64,000 nucleotides of DNA, from positions 23,422,090 to 23,486,089 of the forward strand of contig NC_053153.1 in NCBI RefSeq assembly GCF_016808335.1, given 5' to 3'. Position numbers and translations under genes: made by a program. How positions within the stretch are numbered: the stretch's first letter is position 1; each line of letters begins with the position of its first letter. The notes under the pieces are model-generated. The model did not search any database. It worked only from the letters and a program-made list of their open reading frames with translations, and was not told the origin of the DNA. This stretch comes from Panicum virgatum. Taxonomy: Eukaryota; Streptophyta; Magnoliopsida; Poales; Poaceae. This document shows positions 35,238 through 46,980 of the stretch, one piece after another.

Positions 35238-35862
35238 TGTGCTCCCTGTTTTTTGGTAATACTTGCATGCCAAAAAAATAAGTCATTGGACCAAAATTGT
35301 CTAAGGACGATGATAAACATGCATCAGCCATATTTTGTTCTAAGGGAAATAAAATTTATCGGTCATATCTTGCTTTTTCTTCAAGCTGATGACAAAATCG
35401 ATTGCTCACGAGACTTTGACGATAGTTTTGTATCCTTAGCTTGATCTGGTTGCTCCTTCTGTTTCTGAGTAGTTCCTTTCTCTTCATACTTGGGCAGGAG
35501 TTCCTTGAAACTCTGCCTTTTCTTTTTGCTGTTTCTAGAATTTTTCCGAGAGCTCCCAGAGGGACCGGTCAGACCGGTCTGAGAAGACCTGGCGCCCTTC
35601 TTCTGTTCTTGCCCCCGAGTGTTGAATTTTCTGATGAAGCTTCAGGGGACTTTTTCTCTGCAATTCCTTTGTTCTGTCTCGGAGGTTTAGATCTTGGTTC
35701 ACCAATGATTGAATTCTTCCTTTTTGTTGATTCGGCTGATTCGGCCGAATTAAAACCTTAGGATTATGTAATTCAACAGTATGCATAGAGAAAAGATTAC
35801 TATCAACTTGCATTTGTGGAACAACAAATCAACCTTCATTAACGGCCAATTGAATTTGTCTT

Positions 35863-37420
35863 CTAACCATTGCAATCATTGGTTGCATGAGAAAATGAAT
35901 TGTGCCATTTGCAATAAGCATGCTGCTTTAGTTCCTCAAGCGGCGGAATAGCATGAGACAATTTAATGTATCCCAATTTATTTAATTCATCGAATATGTG
36001 ATCACATTTGGATACATCAAAAGTAAACTTAATATTATCTTGCCGATTTTTCTGAAAATGCTTGAGAAAACCGCAAGTGCAAGGTTTATCATTAGAAGGC
36101 CAAGCAAATTCAGCATCATAAACATCCTTGCCTTCATCGTTCGAACAATTTGATTCACAACCAAGAATATAAACAGGACAATTAGGCTTTTCATTGGACT
36201 TTTGCAAACTTCTAGTCTCTTTAGCTTGGCTTTCATTAGTCAGAGCCTTTTGCAGAACCTGAATAACATCTAAAAATTCTTGTCCATCTAACTTTTCTTT
36301 ATGAAAATCAAGTAAACCAGCAAAAGCTAGATCAGCCAAATCTCTATCAGAAATTGTCAAACTAAAGCATCGGTTTCTAATATCTCTAAATCTTCTAATA
36401 TATTCAGCAACATCTTCATGTATCTTTTTCTTAACCGATGTAAGATGTGACAATTTCAATTCAGTTTCACCATTAAAGAAATAATCATGGAATTTTTGCT
36501 CTAAATCGGCCTATGTGCGAACTGAATTGGGTGCCAATGAAATAAACCAAGTAGACACAGCACACGATAGAGATAAAGGAAATAACCTCAATTTATAAAT
36601 ATCACTAGTACTAGCTTCACCATATTGTATAATAAATTGGGCTATATGCTCCAATGTAGTTTTACTATCATCACTTATGAATTTAACAAATTCAGGAATT
36701 TTAAAACCCTGTGGATATGCAACATACTCGTACTCATCAGGGTATGGTCTTTGATATGATCGGCATCTATCTTTCAGATCTATACCAAAAGTTTGTCTAA
36801 AAAATTTTATTACTTCATCTTTAGTGCTGCCAGATCCAAAATCATCGGCCCTAAGCCGATTTACATTAGGTGTACCATAAGGTTGAGCAAAGTTCGGCGG
36901 TGTAGAATGTTGCAAAGAACTTGCTGCCCCATACAACACGTTTGCATGAAGTGCTGAATTATAATTAATTCGGTTATGCTAATTAGCTGTAAATAGTCAC
37001 TAAAGCATTATTAGTTGGAATTCTGTCATTTGCCGAATCAACCATTGCCTTATCGGTATTAGATGTAGACGCATTTTTATCACTACCAATAGGCTTCATA
37101 CCAAGATGTGATTCTATTCGGCTAAACCGATCATCAAACATACTATGAAAATTTTGACCCACAGAATCTAACTTATTATTCACATGAGAAGAAACAACAT
37201 CATCTATAGCATTAGCTATTTCTGAATTAAGAACAGACTGTTCGTTCTCATTGAATTTTAACTCGAACTGTGAAGCGTCGAAGGCGACATCCTTTGTGAC
37301 CTTCCCTTGTCGATTGATGGAGAAGTGCGAGATGTATTGCTTCATGGCTTCTTCCTCCAGCTTCTGGATCTCCTTCTCCTTCTCTTCTCTGATCTTCTTT
37401 TGGATGTTATCAAGAGTCAT
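35863..37420 (-). pseudogene. gag of the non-autonomous element
   Basis: There are three consecutive open segments. 37420-36983 starts MTLDNIQKKIREEKEKEIQK and is a charged helix. 36939-36511 follows. 36459-35863 resembles the Retrotrans_gag domain (DVAEYIRRFRDIRNRCF) and ends in a Cys/His segment (YCKWHNSFSHATNDC). Stops at 36983-36985 and near 36511 separate them, so it is probably inactive unless read through. Gag forms the particle shell in this family. No protease, RT or integrase is present in the element, so it would depend on a partner element. Confidence 0.7.
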
Positions 37421-37550
37421 CTGATGTTCGGCCGAGAGTTGCTAAACAGTTGGCCTTGAGATGTTGGCGGCATCAACATCACTAGGTTTAGGAATTTTAC
37501 CGGCCATGGTAGCCGATTGATTCTATCCCTAGCGGAGTCGCCAAAAAGTA

Positions 37551-38347
37551 TGTTGACGTCTTTTGGGATCAACACACGTACGCACTCAAATGTGCAGCAC
37601 GAGGAGGAGCTCGATGCAGCAACTCCTGCGTGGACCGGTCAGACCAGTTTCACGGAGCGGTCAGACCGGTCGCCGCCGGCAAGATCGACGACGAATCTAC
37701 AAATGTTAGCCCGGTAAGACCCGTCGGGACAAGCACACGTAGGGTTGTTCTAGATCGGCAGGCCACCTAGAACGCCTCAATCGACGTAGAGACGAAGGAG
37801 GAACAACAAGTAGTAGATTGGAAAAGCTAGGATAAGAGAAAGTAAAAAGATAAAAGTTATTGTATTTGATCGATTGATAAACCTCAATCGGCCGTGGCCC
37901 TTTATATTTATAGGGAGGGAAGGTCTTGCCCTATTAGGAGTTCAAATTTATACAAATCTCGTGTCAAAGTATAACTCCAAATTCGGACTGTGTAGCTTGG
38001 ACCAGTCTACCGGACCGGTCCGACCTTGTGTCAAATCTTCCAGAAGCCATAACTCTCTCATCCGAGCTCCAAATTGGACGTTTTACATATGCATTTTGAT
38101 CGTCTCGACGAGAGCTATGCAATGGTGAAGTCAAATTTGCATTTGATAAAGTCACCTCCAAAAAGAATGGAACGCTGCTTCGCTCTGCTGGATGTGTCGG
38201 GAGAATGATCACAATTAGGGCGATCCAAAGCCATTGCTTGAAGCAATTGAAAGTTTCCCACGGTGATCAAATATCTTGACCGGTCAGACTGGTTTGTGCA
38301 TATCGGTCTGACCGGTCTGCACAGTTTGCCAATTTTGATCATCAACA
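37551..38347 (-). repeat. 5' LTR of the gag-only element
   Basis: It matches the left LTR but has ~119 extra bases (38157-38275). It also carries GACCGGTC motifs and the TATA-like stretch (about 37902-37915). Confidence 0.85.
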
Positions 38348-38481
38348 AAGCAAAACCAACATACTTGAGTAATATTTTGAGTGAGAAAGCCCACTGCCCG
38401 ATAGTTCTGGCCATTGAGTTTGATGTCCAATGCAGATGCACCAAAAGAAACAGACGCCAGAGGTGTACCAGAAGATGCCAT
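38348..38481 (-). pseudogene. copia gag, N-terminal piece
   Basis: It starts MASSGTPLASVSFGAS, followed by LDIKLNGQNYR, the usual copia gag opening. A one-base shift then moves the frame to WAFSLKILLKYVGFAL. The inserted gag-only element interrupts it. Confidence 0.7.
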
Positions 38482-39200
38482 GTCCAATACAAATGGCAGA
38501 AGTGATGAAGACACCCTCAAGCAGCGGACAGTAGGCGAGGAAGGGACGACGCGGACAGGGCAGGACGCAGATGGGAGCCGCCCAGCTCGACGAATCTGCC
38601 TGACGGGACCACACGGCGGGGGCAACGCTCAGCGGGCACTAATGGCGGGCAGCGCTCGCGTAAAAGGCAGCGATGCGACGCCGTCGGACAAACGGCGACA
38701 AAATTGACAGGTGAATCGGGTGGGTGGACGGAGGAAAAGCCGCCTACATAGGCTGCAAAGGCGGCCGGCGGCAGGATTAGAGCTGCCGAAGGCAGGATTA
38801 GGGTGGCCGGCGGGAGCAGCCTGGCTCGATGGCATGATATATAGGGGGTATGAGGGGTGTGCCCATCCAGGTGTGCGGGATCGGCTCTTAAGAAGATGAA
38901 GAAGAAGCGGAGATGGAAGAAGTGGGTTCGGCTTGAGGAGGAAGAAGATAAGGTGGAAGAAGTGTGGGTCCCACTGGTCAGAAGGAGGGAGGGAGCACCG
39001 TATATTGAGTTAAGGGAGCAGGGGCGCACTGGGTCATTTCGCATGTGCCTTATTATATGCTGGTAAGGTGAGTCACGTCGGACAAAATGGCAAAATATTA
39101 GATTCGGGTAGAGAACGGTGGAAAAAAATTTATTTTGTTTGGAAGGATGACAAACGAGCAGACCCAATCTGTAAGGATAGCAAATAGTTAAATACCCCCA
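38482..39200 (-). other. region between copia 5' LTR and gag
   Basis: About 720 bases, longer than a usual copia leader. A 216-codon open frame crosses it but is Ser/Pro-rich and unrecognised. The AT-rich end (39080-39200) resembles a MITE relic. Confidence 0.35.
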
Positions 39201-39356
39201 TGATAGGAAAAGGGGGAATTGAACTGTGTAGAATATTCTATTAAGAACTAGAGTTTACAGAATATGAGTTTATAGATATGAGCCATGCAGGCCATATGGG
39301 CCAAAACAACCAGTTATAACACTACACCCTATATGTAATTCTATATACAGTTAACA
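39201..39356 (-). repeat. 5' LTR of the copia element
   Basis: It runs from TGATAGG to CAGTTAACA, followed by the AAGAA duplication. No clear tRNA-Met primer-binding site is visible just inside it. Confidence 0.7.
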
Positions 39357-39891
39357 AAGAAGTACTCATGCTTTGGATTTTTTTTTTGGTGTGCAGTGAA
39401 GCACAATTTCGAGACTAGAAGCATAAGCGCTCGGGTAGCATGCATGATCCCCCTCGAGATACTGAAGAAACAGTCCTCTGGATTCTTCGCGGGTGACACC
39501 TGTGTCTTTGGTGTCAAGTTCATCAAAGTTGTCATTGCAAAAGCGAACCTGCTATCAGAAACACTCTTTGTCCAGAAGATGAACACCTTCAACGAGGCCA
39601 AAACTTATACTTGGAACATTCAAGACTTCTTTGCTCTGAAGAATCCAGGCCAATCTCCAGATTTCGAAATTGGTGGATATAACTGGTGATTTCATCTGAA
39701 TTTTAATACCCTTTTAGGCTTGCTGGTTTCATTAAAGCTACTTCAGTTCATTTCAATTTGCTCATTAAAAGCTAGAGACTACTATAGTTACCCTTTTTTA
39801 AAGAGGGATTGAGAGTTGCACCCGTTTACATCATCGACTGAATCACAGAACTTCTATGCTGTCCAATTGTTTAGGTTAATCAATATCCATC

Positions 39892-40389
39892 TGTTGGCAG
39901 CCAAAATTGGCAATGTCGAAGGCCGACCGGTCAGACCGGTCTGGTCCTGTGTAATCCGAATCAGGTTAGATTTGATTTGTAGAGTCCGTTTGTAATTCGA
40001 TTTGGAAGGGGTACGTCCTCCCCGGCCTATAAATATAAAGGCCACGACCGATTGAGGTCATTCTACCCAATCGAATCAATCAATTTACAATTTTTCTATT
40101 TTTCTCCAAACCCTAGCTTTTCCAATCTCGTATTGTTCTTTGCTCATCTCTACGACGTTCAAGGGCGTCTTGGGTGGTCTGCCGACCTCAAGACAACTCT
40201 AGATCTGCGAGCTCCGACGGGATCTCTCACGAGCTCGTGGTTTTAGGTCTTCGCGAAGCCTCTTTGCGTCTGACCGGTTGGTGCGACCGGTCTGACCGGT
40301 AGACCGGTCGCCGGTGAGCTTTGTCTGGTTCTGATCGTTGCGATCCTGCGCGTTCTAGCACTTATGTGTTGGCCAATTCTGCGTCAACA
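39892..40389 (+). repeat. solo LTR in intron 4 of MATH copy 1
   Basis: 498 bp from TGTTGGCAGCC to GCGTCAACA, with the perfect 5-bp duplication CCATC on both sides (39887-39891, 40390-40394). It has a TATA-like CTATAAATATAAAGG (about 40026-40040) and GACCGGTC motifs, and is related to the LTR of the 34462-38347 element but oriented the other way. LTR-LTR recombination normally leaves such a remnant. Confidence 0.9.
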
Positions 40390-41220
40390 CCATCCATCGG
40401 GTCAAGATAGGATCACGAGCTTTGAAATGCTAGACATGACTGGTCGACTGGATGTTATTTCGATCTGCATTCTCCTTACCTTTTTCAAGCATGGTTTTAT
40501 GGAAATTACTGCATCGCACATGTAATTGACAAATGTAGTTTAATACATCATCAACTGAATGGTGCATGCATGTGTGATGCTGCCGAACTTGCAGGTTTAT
40601 AAGTATGTATCCATCTCATGATGAGAAGCACCTCTCCTTGTACCTGAACATGAGCACGCAAAACGATCTCCCCAAAGACTCTGGATGCCTGGTCGAATAT
40701 ACCATATCCATCATAGACCAGGAGGGTGGTGGCAAGCATCGCCATTTAACTGGTTTGTATTTTGCCAGAAGTTTGCTCGATCAACAGGAGTCCAGATGCT
40801 AACCCATTATCACGTATTTAAAACTTGTCTTGCATGGAAATTTAGGCCGGTTCACCTCGAAGAATTGTTACTGTGGAACGGAGAAGTTCATTTCACTGGA
40901 GGATTTCAAGGATGCGTCCAATGGGTATCTGATCAAAAGCAAGTGCTGCATTGAAGCCAAACTCACAATCGTTGGGTCCTCCAAGACTGGGTAGAGTACA
41001 TCAGTACGTGCGCGTACGTGTGTTTCTTTGTTTCTGCTGAAGATGATGGGAGTGGAGATGGGAAACACAGCTTAAGCCATAGACATTCCCGCACGGGTTG
41101 CATGTCCTGTTTGCAGGTGCCGTAGGTGACCAGTTGGTAATCTCGAATTCTGAATTTCTGATAGCATTTGTGATGGGGAAACGAACTTTCCAGATTCCTA
41201 CACCGCAGATGTGTTTTCTA

Positions 41221-41651
41221 CTACCTCTATCCCAGAATATAGTTATTTTTAAATTTTCTCGATGTCAAATCTTATAAACTTTGACTGTAGATGTTAAAAA
41301 AATCATAAAGATTGATAATATTAGCTACTCTCGAGTACTATCTCAATTGAAGTATTACCAATTGTTGGTGATAACATCATGCTTGAATGTATTAGTGGGA
41401 GAGTGGAAGGGTTAGTAGGTTGAAGAATGGAAAGACTCTTACTCTGTCTCAGACAGTTGATGAATCATGGTGATAGGTAATGATGTGTAGTGGTGGGCTG
41501 GGGTTATAAAAGTAATATTAGTTTACTCATAACGAAACCACCTATTGTATTATGTAACTTTTTCTATTAAAAGTAATTATTTTTTAATATATTATTGGTC
41601 AAATATGTTTGAGTTTGATCTAAAAGTTGCTATATTTTGAGATGGAGGTAG
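41221..41651. mobile_element. Stowaway-like MITE (Tc1/mariner type)
   Basis: The terminal inverted repeats are CTACCTCTATCCCAGAATAT and its near-complement ending ATTTTGAGATGGAGGTAG. TA flanks both sides (41219-41220, 41652-41653). It lies 3' of MATH copy 1. Confidence 0.8.
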
Positions 41652-41653
41652 TA

Positions 41654-43250
41654 GATTCAAAAGAGGAAGAAGTGATGCATGGAAAATTAGTTGACCAGTT
41701 GTATTGTACCTGCACTCTATGTACTATCATGGCATGCCGTAGCGGCGTATCATTCGCATATGTGCAGTACACAAACATAGTTTGTAGCAGTTGGTGAGAA
41801 CTGATGACAGGTTTGATTCTAACATAAATTAGTTTGATTGAGGCTTCAATGCCCCAATGACACATTGAGACGGCATCTGATTATCTGTGTGGACCCCAAC
41901 ATTATCGGAGGAGGTCAGGAGCAGAGATGGGACGCTTAGCTTGATAGATCTCGCAGTTGACCGTGTCTGAACGTAGTTATTAGCATTCTTTCTCCGACTC
42001 ATAATTAACCCGATGGCTGATTAATTTTTTTGTTACAAGGACCGTCAGCAGTAGCACACATCACTGTTTTCCTCTATCTATCTTTTGTAGGTATGGAATA
42101 ATAAGGATCTTGTCCTATAGGAATAGAATGTGTTGGCACCACCATCTCTGACCTTCATGGCTGCAATTTTACCTGCTGACAATTGCTTCGATTGCATCCC
42201 ACGCAGTGCCTATACATTATCTTTACTGACGGCGAGTTATTTTCTCTGCATTGTACATGATCACAAGCCTCGTCGATCGATTGCAACCTAAATATAAATT
42301 GTTGTCATACTTCATCCAGTTGCAGACGATTAGTCCTTTTTGCCTACCAATCTCTTGCGGGAGTTTCATTTTAACTTGGAATGTATTAGAAAAGAGGCTG
42401 TGAACTTACCATTAATTACACTAGAGTACTGCCCAAAAATCCCTGCCACCAATATGCCATCCTTGTTGCTTGCTCTGCCGTCAGCTCTGACCAAACTTTC
42501 CATGGTGTCTGGGACAAGCAGGCAACGAGCCAACGACTGATATCCAGACGCCAACCACAACGTTCAGACGCATCATGCCCGGAATGGCGAACAAGGGAAG
42601 GGGCAAATCATCGTACATGTAGCGGCTACGTTCAGATGCGGCATACGAACCTTTGCATGGGAAATGAGACGGCAATGACATAAACCAGAACTACGACATT
42701 GATGTTAGGATTTTTTTACTATGCCACTTTGCGACTCGGTTGCGTCTACACCTCTACGGAGGCTGTGGAATTTTTTAGCAACTGCGGCCTCTTTGGTCAA
42801 GGTGTTAGAAAACGAGTAAAAGGTATAGGCAGATTCGCTTCGAAGAAGACATCAAAAGAACATGAGTGAACGAATCAAGCAGGCAAATTCTGATTACAGA
42901 TGCAGTTACTTTGGACAGGTGAACAGAAGTGACAAGTGCAGGAACCAATGGGACATACAGAAATTTGAACTTCTGATTGCATAGGCTCAAAAGGATATCC
43001 TACATTCTTGTTGATCTGTGGACAGACAAAAGTACAAAACCTACATTATTCTTGTTAATCTGTGGACAGACAAAACTATATACCTGGTTGAAGACTAGAA
43101 CGTGCACTAAAACACGATGGAGCATTCCAACATACCATATCAGCATAAAATCAACCCGGCTCACCACTACAGAAATAAGAGAGGGTAGAACCGGTGTATG
43201 CAGAGATAGTATAGCATGCTACTACAGCACAATTGTACTCCCACATGGTC
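41654..43250. other. intergenic between convergent genes
   Basis: No gene was found. A ~40-bp tandem duplication containing CTGTGGACAGACAAAA lies at about 43000-43080, near the 3' end of the nitroreductase gene. Confidence 0.5.
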
Positions 43251-43300
43251 AGGTTCCTCAGTTCACTAATTGATGTGTGGATGTACCACCAAAGCGGAAA

Positions 43301-46223
43301 TCATGCATCGATTCCAGGACCCGGATATGCTGGAAGACTCATTATCCTCTTGTCAAGCACAGGACTACCCACTGTGAAATGGTACAAGCTTTGGAACTCC
43401 AAATCTTTTAAGCCAAGTACCTCATGAACTGCACAGAAATTCTACCAAATTAGAAGCTGTTACTGAATAATGCTTAAGCTAAAAGACAAATGGAGAGTTA
43501 AAGTATCATGAATACTGCAAAGTGAATAGAAATATGAAGAATATTATTTGGATATCACCGTGGATTGTAATTAAGAGAAACCAAATATAAGTCAGAAGTA
43601 ATCTTGTGATTCATGATCACAAGCAGAACAATCAACTTGGGCATCAAAACTGAGCGACATGCTGCTGAAGATGTCTTATTCTCCTACATGGATTTGGGGA
43701 AAGAAACAGCCGAGACATTATGGCAAAAAACGGTAACAGTATTCTAAGGATCATTCTATTTTTTCAAGTTGTGTTGTCCCAGCTGGCTTAATGAATAGTA
43801 CAATAGCTGCTACAACAGGACAAAATGAATAATACATTGTTCAACTTCAACAGCTAATTTTTTGCAATAAAGATTTGAGTCATGCATTGCCAATTTTCTA
43901 AAGACAAGAGAAGACAATGGACCGATTAGATAACATTGAATTGGCTTGTGCTCATCAAAAAATTTTGCCTCGTTTTAGCATAGCATGTATATTATTCAAT
44001 AGAGTCCTGAGCATCCTATGCGCCAATCATCATATCTTTTAAGTGCACATAAACTGCAAAACAAAACAGAACGATTGGGCTTTGTTCCCCTCTGTTGTGA
44101 ACAACACAGCAGGGTTTTCTCTCTATTTTTTTATACAACAAGCAGAAAGGAATGTAATGGTGTTAAATGTTCTTATAGTTTGGAAACGCTCCCTGTTTCA
44201 GCTAATGTAAGCTAGCAGAGGATTATTGCAGAACTTACCAGCATCATCAAAGTAACAGCCAATCCCTGTGGCAGATATTCCAACAGCATGGGCCTCAAGG
44301 TAAAGCACTTGGCCGAGAACGCCAGTCTCCCAAAACAAACGAGGATACATCCATTCACCTTTGTCATGCAATACAGGCTCGAATCTAGCAATCATCCCAA
44401 GGCTAAAACATCCATGTGAAGCAATTTCCTGCATAAAAATACCAAAAGCAGATAACTAGTGAAATTTCTGCATGTACTGGAATAGGTTGCATGGTCAAAT
44501 GCCAAATTGAACGGAGAAACTTTGAAATTGGGTTCAAATATTTAACATATCAGGACGAACAACATAACTTAAGGCAGAATGTCTGGATCTAAGCATAAAT
44601 AAACATTGATAAATTCATAAGGAAACACGTTAAGCAGCCAATCAAATATAGTTTATAACTGATTAACCAGAAACAATGCCATTTGCCATATTCATATACC
44701 TGAAAGCATGAGATCTGCATTGCCAACCTTTGGCAATCCCCTTTCATAAGTCTGTAGAGTGGGAGGCCATCAGGGCAGCCTTCTGGTCGAACCCACTCGA
44801 AGTCCTGCCTCATGGCACGCTGCAATGCACCAAAATGCTCCTCGTTCCTTACCAGGAAATACAGACCTTTTGGCAGCCCTGTGATGCGATGCACAAACAA
44901 TGCGGCATGGACCTCTGCATCCCATGGTAATACACGGAATGGAAGAGCACACTGCTTCCCCTGCCGCTCACCTGAGTCAGCCTCCCCTGATGGGAGGCAG
45001 TGCAGCAGCATCTGATAAAACATGTCCCTCCCCATCACATGCACCCCGTCCATGTCCACCGCACTTCTCCGACGTCGCACCACCTCCTGCACAGTTAATT
45101 GCTTGTACAGACCTTCCGACATAGCTGGGCTTTTCCGCCATGGCATCACAACGAAGCGTTCCTCAGGCGCAGGGCCATGCTTCTTCACTTCTTCAGCAGT
45201 GCGGTATATCACATCCCACACCACATGATCCTTACTAAGCGCATTCGCCTTCCCCACCCAATCCAGCCCATCAAACCTCCTCAGTGCATCACTCATCCTG
45301 CCATAGTCCACCTCAGGCTCGGACCCAGCTGGGAATAGCAGGACGGTGCAATCTGGGTGCTGCCGCTCCACCCAAGGCGCCTTACCCTTTACCACTCTGT
45401 TGGGCAGCTCCTCAGGCGTTGCAGCCAGGCTCCCCTTGTCCACTCCAACCAGCCTCCCAAGATCCTCGTACGACAACCCGTCAAGCACCTTCGCGTCCCA
45501 CCCCAGCGCCGCTGCAGCTACCGCCACCGCCGCGAGCGCGTGGCCCACGTCGTGGTTGCAGTACCGAAACGCCCGCTCCCCATACTTCCACGCCTCCCGC
45601 CAGAACACCGAGGAGAGCGCCAAGACCGCCGTCGCCGGCGCGGGCAGAATCGCGCCGCATTCGCCAGCGGGCGCCATGGCGCGGACCTCCAGGAGGTGGT
45701 CGCGGGGGGCGTAATGGGCGACGGCGAGCCGGCCGGGCTCCCGCGGGTGCGGGAAGAGGATGTGCGCCTCGGTGGGGTGCAGGTTGCCGCTGCTGGGGTT
45801 GACGCGGAGCGACCAGGTGGAGAGGCCCGTGGACTTCCAGGCGGAGAGCGCGAGGGAGTGGAAGAGGAGCGCGGAGAGGGAGTCGACGGTGAGCGGCTCT
45901 GGCGGCGGTGGCGGGGGCGGGGAGTGGAAGAGGGCAGGGTAGGGGATGGGGCCGGCGGAGAGCGCGTGGGGAGGCGGATTGGGGAGCGGGAGCTGGGGCG
46001 CGGGGGCGAAGCGGAGGAAGGGGTTGGGCTGATTGGCCCAGTCGAGGCGGCCCGGGCCGCGCGCGTAGCCGGCGGTGAGGCTGTGCTTGGTGCGGCAGTG
46101 GTACTCGGCGGCCGCGGAGGCGGAGGTTGAGGGAGGGGTGGCCGAGGTGGAGGACATGGCGAGGCGGCGGAGCGGGGCGCGACGGCGAGGGAGAGGGGAG
46201 GGGAGGCCGTGGCGGAGGAGCAT
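43301..46223 (-). CDS. nitroreductase-family (SagB/ThcOx-like) protein
   Basis: Three exons with GT/AG borders: 46223-44700, 44428-44239 and 43428-43301, totalling 614 codons (613 aa). Exon 1 ends at codon 508 in phase 0. The protein resembles the plant and cyanobacterial group of flavin-dependent nitroreductase-like proteins with two tandem domains: NPSSGNLHPTEAHI in the first half; HAALFVHRITGLPKGLYFLV, LGQVLYLEAHAVGISATGIG and FQSLYHFTVG in the second. Substrate and partner are unknown. The Arg/Ser/Ala-rich first ~40 residues look like a plastid transit peptide, with MLLRHG as start. A further Met at codon 23 is possible. Exon 1 is GC-rich. A Mutator element lies ~125 bp upstream, so its original distal promoter is displaced by 6.3 kb. 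The gene looks intact. Confidence 0.85.
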
Positions 46224-46355
46224 TTCGTTCGGGTGGGGGTGTGGACGGCCGGTGCTGGGTTTCGCGGCGATCCTCGGGAAGCGGGTGGAACCGTGGCGAA
46301 GGTTCGGCGGGCCGTGGGTTGGGCCGAGGATTATCAGATAGGGCTAGGACGGAGA

Positions 46356-46720
46356 GCATCTTTTTCTTTTTTATATTAAAAAATTTTCAAAAATATATGT
46401 CCGTTTCGAAAAATTTCGAAACTGACCCCGGTCGCCCGGCCCAGGGACGACAGGGGTCCTGTTGCCCAAGCAACGGGCGACAGGACCTCAATATAATTTT
46501 TTTTGAATTTGCAAAGAGATCCCTGGCCGGGGGTGGGGGGCCTGTCGCCCCTCCACGGGCGACAGGGGCCTGTCGCCCCTCCACGGGCGATAGGGGTCTC
46601 CCACCCTATATAAGCCCTGGCCTCCATTCCCTTCTCATTTGAGCCCAAAAATTCAAAAAAAAAGAGGGGTGAGGAGAAGAAAAGCGGCGAAGCTCTGCCG
46701 AATTCCGCACTTGTGATCTA
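46356..46720 (+). repeat. left terminal inverted repeat of the MULE
   Basis: It pairs with 52249-52652. It contains a 28-bp direct duplication of the CTGTCGCCCCTCCACGGGCG unit (about 46541-46600) and TATATAA at 46607-46613 facing into the element. Confidence 0.85.
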
Positions 46721-46980
46721 TCGGTAACTTCCGTATGAATCCGTTGATATTGTATAACAATTTAATTTAATTAGCGGATTAGCTGAATTAGATTTGATGC
46801 TCTAGAACACTCGTTTAGTATTACAATTTCAGTACTATTACAGACTTGTTTTTAAATTAATTATGAATTAGAATAGAATTATGACAGTACCTTATTGATA
46901 TTGCAGCATAAGGCAAGGCTGCCTCCAATTGTGGAGGATTTCCATGGACCGAAGAAAAATCTAGTATAATACTTGATATC

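Larger units (their letters stand above)
34462..38347 (-). mobile_element. gag-only non-autonomous LTR retrotransposon
   Basis: LTRs at 34462-35237 and 37551-38347 both start TGTTGACGTCTTTTGGG. The right one ends ATCAACA and the left one ATCAATA. AAGC flanks both sides (34458-34461, 38348-38351). A primer-binding-like site TCCCTAGCGGAGTCGCCA (37526-37543, complement strand) adjoins the right LTR, so it reads leftward. Only gag is present. It inserted into copia gag. Confidence 0.85.
30198..39356 (-). mobile_element. Ty1/copia element in intron 3 of MATH copy 1
   Basis: It is bounded by ~155-bp LTRs (30198 to about 30350, and 39201-39356) and a perfect 5-bp target duplication AAGAA (30193-30197, 39357-39361). 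It reads leftward: gag starts at 38481, and reverse transcriptase and RNase H lie at about 31800-30329. Integrase is missing. A gag-only LTR element (34462-38347) splits its gag, and a CACTA derivative (32905-33467) also lies inside. Without these two it is about 4.7 kb, a usual copia size. It sits antisense to the host gene. Confidence 0.8.
29126..40994 (+). pseudogene. MATH (TRAF-like) domain gene copy 1, one premature stop, TE-filled introns
   Basis: Six coding exons are predicted from GT/AG sites and match copy 3: 29157-29184, 29446-29554, 29807-29973, 39397-39685, 40595-40752 and 40846-40994. They total 300 codons including the TAG stop at 40992-40994. Intron phases are 1,2,1,2,1. An untranslated exon part begins at 29126. 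The first MATH domain spans exons 2-3 (FKWTIDGVSSLL, LRDRKSGDENDYVSL). The second spans exons 4-6 (CMIPLEILKK, YTWNIQDFFALKNPGQSPDF, FISLEDFKDASNGYLI). MATH domains bind protein partners, often in ubiquitin-linked complexes. A TGA at 29880-29882 is codon 71, while all later exons are open. Intron 3 is 9423 bp because of nested transposons, and intron 4 holds a solo LTR. It is either a recent pseudogene or a sequencing error. Confidence 0.85.

Noticed and set aside
38517..39167. 216-codon minus-strand ORF in the copia leader
   Set aside because: Ser/Pro/Leu-rich with no homology; it lies where an untranslated leader or decayed MITE is expected.
45357..46130. 257-codon plus-strand ORF
   Set aside because: It is antisense to exon 1 of the nitroreductase gene, is Arg/Gly/Glu-rich and has no domain.
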